NCBI GenBank assembly: GCA_012934845.2
Contig: WNNJ02000176.1
Coordinates: 32,807 to 96,806, forward strand
Source: Pomphorhynchus laevis
Lineage: Eukaryota > Acanthocephala > Palaeacanthocephala > Echinorhynchida > Pomphorhynchidae
Length of the DNA: 64,000 bases
Direction of reading: 5' to 3'
The position numbers and the translations under genes were made by a program. Below are positions 33,070 through 43,900 of the stretch, piece by piece. The notes beneath the pieces are model-generated. The model was given only the letters and a program-made list of their open reading frames with translations. It made no database searches and was not told the DNA's origin. Each line of letters opens with the position of its first letter. Within the stretch, counting starts at the first letter, position 1.

Positions 33070-34270
33070 TAAATAAGCTAACTGAGTCTATGTATTTAAT
33101 ATAATTATAAAATAAACAAAACATAATAATGCTAAATCAAAATTTAATAATTAAATAATAAAATTAATAATTGTTTTTAGATTTTCTATAATTTAAATCA
33201 AGTTAAAATAAAAAATTAAAATTTAAAATAAAAGTCATTTTTATGAATTGACTAATAAATAACAGATATTGTATCAGAATAAGGATTAGAGGTCATCAGG
33301 AGGTACTGTTGTGCTATCAGGTTTCGGCCCATAACTCCTCTACACAACATAGCAGCGGGGCCAAATACGTGTTAAGGACGTATTTCCTCTTATGAAATTT
33401 GATTATCTGTATCATATTATAATACAAAATATATTATTTATTATCAATCCATAAAAATTTTCCGCTAATGAATTTAAATTTATTTTTAATATTATTGTGT
33501 TGATTTATATTTTATTATTTTCTGTTTGATGATATTTTTACAGTGACCCAGTTTAAAATATGTATTTATAAAATAATTTAAATGATTTTGAAGAAAGCTA
33601 ATATAATTACATATTTTGGCCATTCTTAAAATTTCATTATTTAATGTATTATATTTTATATTATATGGTATGCATGAATGCTCATGCAAAAATATGTTTC
33701 TTGTAAATTTAAATATGTCATATTTACGATATAAATTAATAGTAGTTTTAATTAATGTTAATTTAATGTTCATATCTAGATATACACCTTCATTATCATT
33801 AATATTGATTATATTAAAAGAGGCTACCTGGATAAATTTGTTCGCTTATTGAATAAAAAGTGATGGAATTAAATACACATATCGAAAATATATTTCATAA
33901 CTTTATCTAACTTCGATTTATTTTTTAAACATTTATGAACAAATTCATATTCTATAAAGCTTAACAATAAGTCAGCTATAATTAAGCTACTATTACCACC
34001 CATTGGCACACCTTTTACTTGTCTAAATATAGATGTCCCTACCTTTAAATAATTTTGATTTATTAAAATATTTAAGGATTCTAATAATTCGATTTTATCA
34101 ATATATCTATATTTACTTGTGGTTTAATTTTTGTTAGATAGGCGTTATAGTTATTACAATATATATATATGTAATCTTTTTCCGAATATAAGATTAATTA
34201 ATTTTACTTACGCTTCTTTAATATCTACTAAATCTAGATTTGTATAAAACGTACAAAAATCGTACGTATG
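33070..34270 (-). mobile_element. PLE copy A, 5'-truncated, inside the satellite
   Basis: Minus-strand copy of the same PLE family as 49.86-51.98 kb. It holds the 3' end block, the structured 3' UTR (33,290-33,400), the C-terminal region (33,492-33,773, with INLYRKYDIFKFTRNIFLHE) and part of the RT (33,850-34,130). It is broken, with several changes. Satellite monomers lie on both sides, so the PLE inserted into the array. No C-terminal GIY-YIG endonuclease is seen. Confidence 0.8.
33290..33405 (-). ncRNA. Structured PLE 3' UTR RNA, copy A
   Basis: Sense-strand hairpin AAATACGT/ACGTATTT, where the other copies have AAATACAT/ATGTATTT. It is followed by GGCCC-type strands, a CTGCTATG region and a CTGATGA heptamer at 33,298-33,292. 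See the findings for the three-copy comparison. Confidence 0.45.
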
Positions 34271-34284
34271 ACTTCAGCACTGAC

Positions 34285-37200
34285 TGGGCAGTCAGTGTTG
34301 AAGAAATAGATCAGTGCTGAGAAAAGGATCAGTGTTAACGTCATTATTAAATTAGATCACATGTAAACACCTTGTTTGGTATAAGAAATAGATCAGTGCT
34401 GAGAAAAGGATCAGTGTTAACGTCATTATTAAATTAGATCACATGTAAACACGTTGTTAGGTATAAGAAATCGATCAGTGCTGATAAAAAGATCAGTGTT
34501 GACGTCATTATAAAATTAGATCACATATAAACACGTTGTTCGGTATAAGAAATAGATCAGTGCTGAGAAAAGGATCAGTGTTAACGTCATTATTAAATTA
34601 GATCACATGTAAACACCTTGTTTGGTATAAGAAATAGATCAGTGCTGAGAAAAGGATCAGTGTTAACGTCATTATTAAATTAGATCACATGTAAACACGT
34701 TGTTAGGTATAAGAAATCGATCAGTGCTGATAAAAAGATCAGTGTTGACGTCATTATTAAATTAGATCACATGTAAACACGTTGTTTGGTATAAGAAATA
34801 GATCAGTGCTGAGAAAATGATCAGTGTTGACGTCATTATTAAATTAGATCACATGTAAACACGTTGTTTGGTATAAGAAATCGATCAGTGCTGAGAAAAA
34901 GATTAGTGCTGATAAGAAAATCAGTGTTAACGTCATCATTAAATCAGAGCACAAGTAAACACGTTGTGTGGTATAAGAAATAGATCAGTGCTGATAAAAA
35001 GAACAGTGCTGAGAAAAGGATCAGTGTTAACGTCATTAAATCAGATTACATGTAAACACGTTGTTTGGTATAAGAAATATATCAGTGCTGAGAAAAGGAT
35101 CAGTGTTGACGTCATTATTAAATTAGATCACATGTAAACACGTTGTTTGGTATAAGAAATAGATCAGTGCTGAGAAAAGGATCAGTGTTAACGTCATTAT
35201 TAAATTAGATCACATGTAAACACGTTGTTTGGTATAAGAAATAGATCAGTGCTGAGAAAATGATCAGTGTTGACGTCATTATTAAATTAGATCACATGTA
35301 AACACGTTGTTTGGTATAAGAAATAGATCAGTGCTGAGAAAAAGATTAGTGCTGATAAGAAAATCAGTGTTAACGTCATCATTAAATCAGAGCACAAGTA
35401 AACACGTTGTGTGGTATAAGAAATAGATCAGTGCTGATAAAAAGAACAGTGCTGAGAAAAGGATCAGTGTTAACGTCATTAAATCAGATTACATGTAAAC
35501 ACGTTGTTTGGTATAAGAAATAGATCAGTGCTGAGAAAAGGATCAGTGTTGACGTCATTAATAAATTAGATCACATGTAAACACGTTGTTCGGTATAAGA
35601 AATAGATCAGTGCTGAGAAAAGGATAAGTGTTAACGTCATTATTAAATTAGATCACATGTAAACACGTTGTTTGGTATAAGAAATAGATCAGTGCTGATA
35701 AAAAGATCAGTGTTGACGTCATTATTAAATTAGATCACATGTAAACACGTTGTTTGGTATATGAAATAGATCAGTGCTGAGAAAATGATCAGTGTTGACG
35801 TCATTATTAAATTAGATCACATGTAAACATGTTGTTTGGTATAAGAAATAGATCAGTGCTGAGAAAAGGATCAGTGTTGACGTCATTATTAAATTAGATC
35901 ACATGTAAACACGTTGTTTGGTATAAGAAATAGATCAGTGCTGAGAAAAGGATCAGTGTTAACGTCATTATTAAATTAGATCACATGTAAACACGTTGTT
36001 TGGTATAAGAAATAGATCAGTGCTGAGAAAAGGATCAGCGTTGACGTCATTATTAAATGGGATCACATGTAAACACGTTGTTCGGTATAAGAAATAGATC
36101 AGTGCTGGAAAAGGATCAGTGTTGACGTCATTATTAAATTAGATCACATGTAAACACGTTGTTCGGTATAAGAAATAGATCAGTGCTGAGAAAAGGATAA
36201 GTGTTAACGTCATTATTAAATTAGATCACATGTAAACACTTTGTTTGGTATAAGAAATAGATCAGTGCTGAGAAAAGGATCAGTGTTAACGTCATTATTA
36301 AATTAGATCACATGTAAACACGTTGTTTGGTATAAGAAATCGATCAGTGCTGATAAAAAGATCAGTGTTGACGTCATTATAAAATTAGATCACATGTAAA
36401 CACGTTGTTCGGTATAAGAAATAGATCAGTGCTGAGAAAAGGATCAGTGTTGACGTCATTATTAAATTAGATCACATGTAAACACGTTGTTCGGTATAAG
36501 AAATAGATCAGTGCTGAGAAAAGGATAAGTGTTAACGTCATTATTAAATTAGATCACATGTAAACACTTTGTTTGGTATAAGAAATAGATCAGTGATGAG
36601 AAAAGGATAAGTGTTAACGTCATTATTAAATTAGATCACATGTAAACACGTTGTTTGGTATAAGAAATCGATCAGTGCTGATAAAAAGATCAGTGTTGAC
36701 GTCATTATTAAATTAGATCACATGTAAACACGTTGTTCGGTATAAGAAATAGATCAGTGCTGAGAAAAGAATCAATGTTGACGTCATTATTAAATTAGAT
36801 CACATGTAAACACGTTGTTCGGTATAAGAAATAGATCAGTGCTGAGAAAAGGATAAGTGTTAACGTCATTATTAAATTAGATCACATGTAAACACTTTGT
36901 TTGGTATAAGAAATAGATCAGTGCTGAGAAAAGGATCAGTGTTAACGTCATTATTAAATTAGATTACATGTAAACACGTTGTTTGGTAAAAGAAATCGAT
37001 CAGTGCTGATAAAAAGATAAGTGTTGACGTCATTATTAAATTAGATCACATGTAAACACGTTGTTCGGTATAAGAAATAGATCAGTGCTGAGAAAAGGAT
37101 CAGTGTTGACGTCATTATTAAATTAGATCACATGTAAACACGTTGTTTGGTATAAGAAATAGATCAGTGCTGATAAAAAGCTCAGTGTTGACGTCATTAT

Positions 37201-40070
37201 TAAATTAGATCACATGTAAACACGTTGTTCGGTATAAGAAATAGATCAGTGCTGAGAAAAGGATAAGTGTTAACGTCATTATTAAATTAGATCACATGTA
37301 AACACCTTGTTTGGTATAAGAAATAGATCAGTGCTGAGAAAAGGATCAGTGTTAACGTCATTATTAAATTAGATCACATGTAAACACGTTGTTTGGTATA
37401 AGAAATCGATCAGTGCTGATAAAAAGATCAGTGTTGACGTCATTATTAAATTAGATCACATGTAAACACGTTGTTTGGTATAAGAAATCGATCAGTGCTG
37501 ATAAAAAGATCAGTGTTGACGTCATTATTAAATTAGATCACATGTAAACACGTTGTTTGGTATAAGAAATAGATCAGTGCTGATAAAAAGATCAGTGTTG
37601 ACGTCATTATTAAATTAGATCACATGTAAACACGTTGTTTGGTATAAGAAATAGATCAGTGCTGAGAAAAGGATAAGTGTTAACGTCATTATTAAATTAG
37701 ATCACATGTAAACACGTTGTTCGGTATAAGAAATAGATCAGTGCTGAGAAAAGGATCAGTGTTAACGTCATTATTAAATTAGATCACATGTAAACACGTT
37801 GTTTGGTATAAGAAATAGATCAGTGCTGATAAAAAGCTCAGTGTTGACGTCATTATTAAATTAGATCACATGTAAACACGTTGTTCGGTATAAGAAATAG
37901 ATCAGTGCTGAGAAAAGGATAAGTGTTAATGTCATTATTAAATTAGATCACATGTAAACACCTTGTTTGGTATAAGAAATAGATCAGTGCTGAGAAAAGG
38001 ATCAGTGTTAACGTCATTATTAAATTAGATCACATGTAAACACGTTGTTAGGTATAAGAAATCGATCAGTGCTGATAAAAAGATCAGTGTTGACGTCATT
38101 ATTAAATTAGATCACATGTAAACACGTTGTTTGGTATAAGAAATCGATCAGTGCTGATAAAAAGATCAGTGTTGACGTCATTATTAAATTAGATCACATG
38201 TAAACACGTTGTTTGGTATAAGAAATCGATCAGTGCTGATAAAAAGATCAGTGTTGACGTCATTATTAAATTAGATCACATGTAAACACGTTGTTTGGTA
38301 TAAGAAATAGATCAGTGCTGATAAAAAGATCAGTGTTGACGTCATTATTAAATTAGATCACATGTAAACACGTTGTTCGGTATAAGAAATAGATCAGTGC
38401 TGAGAAAAGGATCAGTGTTGACGTCATTATTAAATTAGATCACATGTAAACACGTTGTTCGGTATAAGAAATAGATCAGTGCTGAGAAAAGGATAAGTGT
38501 TAACGTCATTATTAAATTAGATCACATGTAAACACGTTGTTTGGTATAAGAAATAGATCAGTGCTGATAAAAAGATCAGTGTTGACGTCATTATTAAATT
38601 AGATCACATGTAAACACGTTGTTTGGTATAAGAAATAGATCAGTGCTGAGAAAAGGATAAGTGTTGACGTCATTTCTAAATTAGATCACATTTAAACACG
38701 TTGTTTGGTATAAGAAATAGATCAGTGCTGATATAAAGATCAGTGTTGACGTCATTATTAAATTAGATCACATGTAAACACGTTGTTCGGTATAAGAAAT
38801 AGATCAGTGCTGAGAAAAGGATAAGTGTTAACGTCATTATTAAATTAGATCACATGTAAACACGTTGTTTGGTATAAGAAATAGATCAGTGCTGAGAAAA
38901 GGATCAGTGTTAACGTCATTATTAAATTAGATCACATGTAAACACGTTGTTTGGTATAAGAAATCGATCAGTGCTGATAAAAAGATCAGTGTTGACGTCA
39001 TTATTAAATTAGATCACATGTAAACACGTTGTTTGGTATAAGAAATAGATCAGTGCTGAGAAAAGGATCAGTGTTAACGTCATTATTAAATTAGATCACA
39101 TGTAAACACCTTGTTTGGTATAAGAAATAGATCAGTGCTGAGAAAAGGATTAGTGTTGACGTCATTATTAAATTAGATCACATGTAAACACGTTGTTTGG
39201 TATAAGAAATAGATCAGTGCTGAGAAAAGGATCAGTGTTAACGTCATTATTAAATTAGATCACATGTAAACACGTTGTTTGGTATAAGAAATAGATCAGT
39301 GCTGAGAAAAGGATCAGTGTTGACGTCATTATTAAATTAGATCACATGTAAACACGTTGTTTGGTATAAGAAATAGATCAATGCTGATAAAAAGATCAGT
39401 GCTGATAAAAATCCCAGTGCTGAGAAAAGGATCAGTGTTAACGTCATTAAATCAGATCACATGTAAACACGTTGTGAGATAATATAACATACAATGGTAC
39501 AAGAAATAGATCAGTGCTGAGAAGAAGATCAGTGTTAACGTCATCATTAAATCAGAGCACTAGTAAACACGTTGTGTGGTATAAGAAATAGAACAGTGCT
39601 GATAAAAAGACCAGTGCTGAGAAAAGGATCAGTGTTAACGTCATTAAATCAGATCACATGTAAACACGTTGTGAGATAATATAACATACAATGGTACAAG
39701 AAATAGATCAGTGCTGAGAAGAAGATCAGTGTTAACGTCATCATTAAATCAGAGCACAATTAAACACGTTGTGTGGTATAAGAAATAGATCAGTGCTGAT
39801 AAAAAATCAGTGCTGAGAAAAGGATCAGTGTTAACGTCATTATTAAATTAGATCACATGCAAACACGTTGTTTGGTATAAGAAATAGATCAGTGCTGATA
39901 AAAGGATCAGTGTTGACGTCATTATTGAATTAGATCACATGTAAACACGTTGTTCGGTATAAGAAATAGATCAGTGCTGAGAAAAGGATAAGTGTTAACG
40001 TCATTTTTTAATCAGTACACAAGTAAACACGTTGTGTGGTTTTAAGAAATACATCAGTACTGGCGTCATT
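34285..40070. repeat. Satellite array, 82-bp monomer, about 70 copies
   Basis: Monomer of 82 bp (for example 34,555 to 34,637) beginning GATCAGTGCTGAGAAAAG, then GATCAGTGTTAACGTCATTA, AATTAGATCACATGTAAACA and CGTTGTTTGGTATAAGAAAT. The first 40 bp are an internal ~20-bp duplication. Many monomers read TTGACGTCATT, containing the CRE palindrome TGACGTCA; all carry GTAAACA. Variant types recur at 246 or 328 bp, showing higher-order units of three or four monomers. Some monomers are longer by one extra 20-bp subunit. Confidence 0.95.
39460..39700. repeat. Satellite monomers with an inserted PLE-associated segment
   Basis: Two monomers read GTTGTGAGATAATATAACAT followed by ACAATGGTAC. The segment GAGATAATATAACATACAATG is otherwise found at 32,571 next to the hammerhead-like core. 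The two monomers lie about 200 bp apart, so the variant has been amplified within the array. Confidence 0.75.
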
Positions 40071-40205
40071 ATTAAATCAGAATACAAGTAAAAACGATGT
40101 ATGATATGTTGAATAGCTCGGTGTTGACGTCATTAAATCAGAGCACAAGTAAAAGCGATGTATGGTATGATAAATATATCAGTGTTGACTTAAATATTTA
40201 ATTAA
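40071..40205. repeat. Right edge of the satellite (diverged)
   Basis: Degenerate units with ACAAGTAAAAACGATGTATG and GCACAAGTAAAAGCGATGTA. They resemble the left-edge form at 32.9 kb more than the central monomers. Confidence 0.7.
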
Positions 40206-40715
40206 AATACAATTAGATTAAGTACTCGAGCTGAATAGTGCTAATTTTATACCTTGATAGAAATGTTAGCATTCACCAAATATATCGATCTGAAATTCGA
40301 TATTTGGTATTTGGAATGAATTTCTAGATTCCAAAGTAGCCTTTGCTTACCAGTATAGCATCGACCACTTGAAAATTTTATGAATTTAATGATCGAGTAG
40401 AGAATTATCGTAAATTATAAATATTGATCTCTTAGGTATGTGCGAAATTGCAAAGTATATATTGCTTTTCAAAATCATCAATTAATACTAAAAACACTAA
40501 CAGAAGTCGTAAATAACAGTCAGTCCATCGTTGACTGCTCGTTGATACCAATAGTGTCGTTTAAATTAATTACAATTTATATTGACATTGAAAATTGATG
40601 ATGTGAAATTATTTAAAACCATCTTACGTGAACATTTTAAAACCGATCGTGTCAAATTACCACTAAACTAAAGAGTAATTGATTGTTTATAAAAGTCAAC
40701 ATCTGAACGTTTCCA
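40206..40715. other. FLCN 3' flank and 3' UTR region
   Basis: AT-rich DNA between the FLCN stop codon and the satellite. I see no strong AATAAA on the minus strand, only weak variants. No other feature. Confidence 0.4.
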
Positions 40716-40983
40716 CTACAAAAAATAGTTACCTTTTTTGTTTCTGTTATTGCTTGTGTTATTTGTGAACTGACATTGATTTTTCTGCTTTTGATTTTGT
40801 AATCGGATATGCTCAGCTTGCATTAGTAAGATTTGCTGGTGAATATGGAGGCTAATACCTTTTTGCCAAAATAGCAAAACGGACAGATCGCTACCTTCGA
40901 TTTCCAAGCTCTTATACAGTTCATAGTTATTACACGTAGCCGACGCATTAGCGCGTGTGTAAACATAGAATATTTTCGACTTT
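40716..40983 (-). CDS. FLCN: FLCN exon 8 (stop codon)
   Basis: KSKIFYVYTRANASATCNNY then LEIEGSDLSVLLFWQKGIS, matching human KVLFKFTKVDS and [20 protein letters not shown], the C-terminal helices. It ends with a Q/N/K-rich tail and TAG at 40,716. A GTAACT just before the last five codons could be an alternative donor, but the human-like length supports this end. Confidence 0.88.
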
Positions 40984-43900
40984 CTAAACGTAAGAAAATA
41001 ATTGAAACTATATTTGACTTTTATAAAAACGATATGTTGCCATCATTTATCTGTAAAGCAGTGAAATATACAGCATTATGCTGGACTATTGTTAAAATAC
41101 TCTTTGCAATGCCAAAAAAATTCAATGTACACTTTAAAATAATTGATTGTTGAATAGGCTAAGATGTAATATTTTATTATCGCGATACCCAGTATAAGTT
41201 TAGCATTTATTAATAATTTGTATCAAAACAAATTATATATAATTAAATTATGAATTATCAATTAACTTAATAATAAACCATAAATTTAGTTATATTAAAT
41301 AAATTTAATTACTTTTATTATAAAGTAATTTAATAAATTATTAACAAATTTGTTATAAAATTCATTTTATAAGTAGTTTACTTTATTAAATTGTTGTACG
41401 GTGCAAAATGTGTAACTATAGTTAAGTGATATGATTCATATATGACACATGTATTACATATTTAGAATATATAATCTTAAAGTAAAATAAATAATACATG
41501 TAGCTCAAGCTAGGCATATAATCACAGTCTATTACTACATAGGAGGATTTGGCAACCTCATCGCCACAGGGTCACCAAATTTAGTTATTTAATAAAAATT
41601 TTCTCACAAAATATCGTCAAGAAACATATTATGGCTACCTTCGAGGCAAGGAAAAGTGTGTTAATGATGATAACTATCTCTTCCGTGTTAGCTAGAGATG
41701 TACTACAAACAAGCAATATCGGAAACGCAACAATGATTTGTCTTCAGTAACTACTGTTTGTACTTATTGCCAAGTGGAGTTAGTAAATAATGAACACAAT
41801 CACGAGATTGAGTTGAAACAAATAGTAAGATTTCGTAATATTTCTTTTTATATTCTTATTTAAAATCTGGAAGTAATGAAATGTTAGTAAAATTTGAAAG
41901 TAGAGGGCCGTAATCATACTGATACGCATTCACACGATGTCAGAATATATATTTTGGATAATACATTATTAAGACAATAATTTGAAACACTATCAAAGTT
42001 CACGAAAAATAGTTTACAATCTTATAAGATATATTGACATGTAATTAGTTTTCTAATCTTTAATTTAACATTAAAAAATATTTTTTTTGATTAAAATGTT
42101 ACTTGATGTTACTTGATTAAAATGTTATTTCCCCATCCTTATACATTATGATGCCTATACGGTAAATATATCTATTACACTTTATCTTTACGTATCTTAT
42201 CATTCTAATAACGCCGATATATGTAGGTAATTGAGTTTTCAATTAATTAAGAAAATAGTGGAGTCTAACGGTATCTTCTTCAAGCACGTAATGATTAAAC
42301 GAGATAAGTGAATGAAAAGTTGTGGAATTATTTACATTTGCAGGTAATAATTAGAATTTAAATGAAATAATACGTCGTTATGAAATATGTACTCTTATTG
42401 CAAATATCTTGTTATTCTAGACTCGTCTTATCGAATATTTAAATGCGATAAAACATCAAATGTAAAAAGTTCATTTAAAAATTTGGCAACATTTTATCTT
42501 ATTTATATCATATTCTTGTAAACAGCGATAATTCATCGCATTTATTTGATAAATCTTATACAATAAATATATATTAATATCTTTAGCGTTAGCCAATAAA
42601 ATAAAAACTACTCTTACTGTAGCCAGTCTTGCTTCAGCAAATGCAAATGTGACAATGCGGCATGGGCTGGAATCTGGTTGTTTGTAATTAGGTTTACCAA
42701 TTTTTGTGAAATCTTTGGCACTCAAAATAAAAAAAACAACATTACTATTAATGCATGATATAGGTTGTAAACTTGATCATAAAACGATATTCTAAAACGT
42801 TATATATAAAGAAACGTTTTGAAATAAAGAATTTTCTAGATATTATTTAAATGAGAAAATGTCGATTTCTGGAAATCGTAATGTAATTTAAATTTGCAGT
42901 AATTTTGCTGAAACTAGTTTTGTTAAAAATGCACACCAAATTTGTGTATTCTACAACTGACGGAGGCTTTTGCCGAAAATAGTTTTGTTCAAAAAGCATC
43001 CCAAATCTTTGTTGTTTAAATAATTAAAATCTGATCAAAATCTACAACTGACGAATGCTTTTGCCGAAACTAGTTTTGTCAAAAAGGCATACCGAATTTG
43101 TGTATTCTACAACTGACGAAGCCTTTTGCCAAAACTAGTTTTGTTCAAAAAGCATCATAAATCTTTGGTTAGTCTAAATAATTAAAATATAAAATTATAT
43201 ATGTATATATCTTCCGTTGGGGTCCTTTAACAATGAACCACAATAATTTAAACTTACATTACAATTTCAAGAAAATGATATTTTCTCAATTAAATAATCA
43301 CTAGCAAATAATCACTAGATTGTGTATTCTCCACAACTGACGAAGGCTTTTGCCAAAACTAGTTTTGTTCAAAAAACATCCCAAATCTTTTTGTTTAAAT
43401 AATTAAAATATAAAATTATTGCATATAATCAGAGTAGAAAAAGGATATCAATAGACGGTTCAGTGATAAATCATTCAAATTCATGTATATATAATCAATG
43501 CATTCATAAATTAACAAGGAAACAAATTTTCTATTATAATCTATTTATCTTCTAAACATATAAATAAATTACAATAAATGTAATATTTTCAATAATGTGA
43601 TCTTAAATTTTAATAAGTTATTAGCAATTAAACAACTCATGGGGGACAATGACAATAAAACATCCTGTTTTATTATCGGGTGCTGTGTGACCAGGCAGTT
43701 GTACGGAGACAGACAGCGAAATAGGCATCAACATCCGAAGCGGACTAGCCTTCACGTAGGAACGTGGAATGTCATTTCGCTAGCGGAGAAGGAACCAGAA
43801 TTAGTGGAAGAAATGGTTCGATTCGGTACAGAAATAGTCGGAGTGACCTCTCTTCACTATTCTGGAACTGGAACTAAACTTTTGGATAACGGTTGAACCT

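Noticed and set aside
34285-40070. CRISPR-like array
   Set aside because: The whole 82-bp unit is repeated with no unique spacers, so it is a satellite in a eukaryotic genome.
42471-42725. 84-codon minus-strand frame starting at 42,725
   Set aside because: The real coding exon here (FLCN exon 7) is read in another phase from 42,720 to 42,618; the longer frame has no folliculin similarity.
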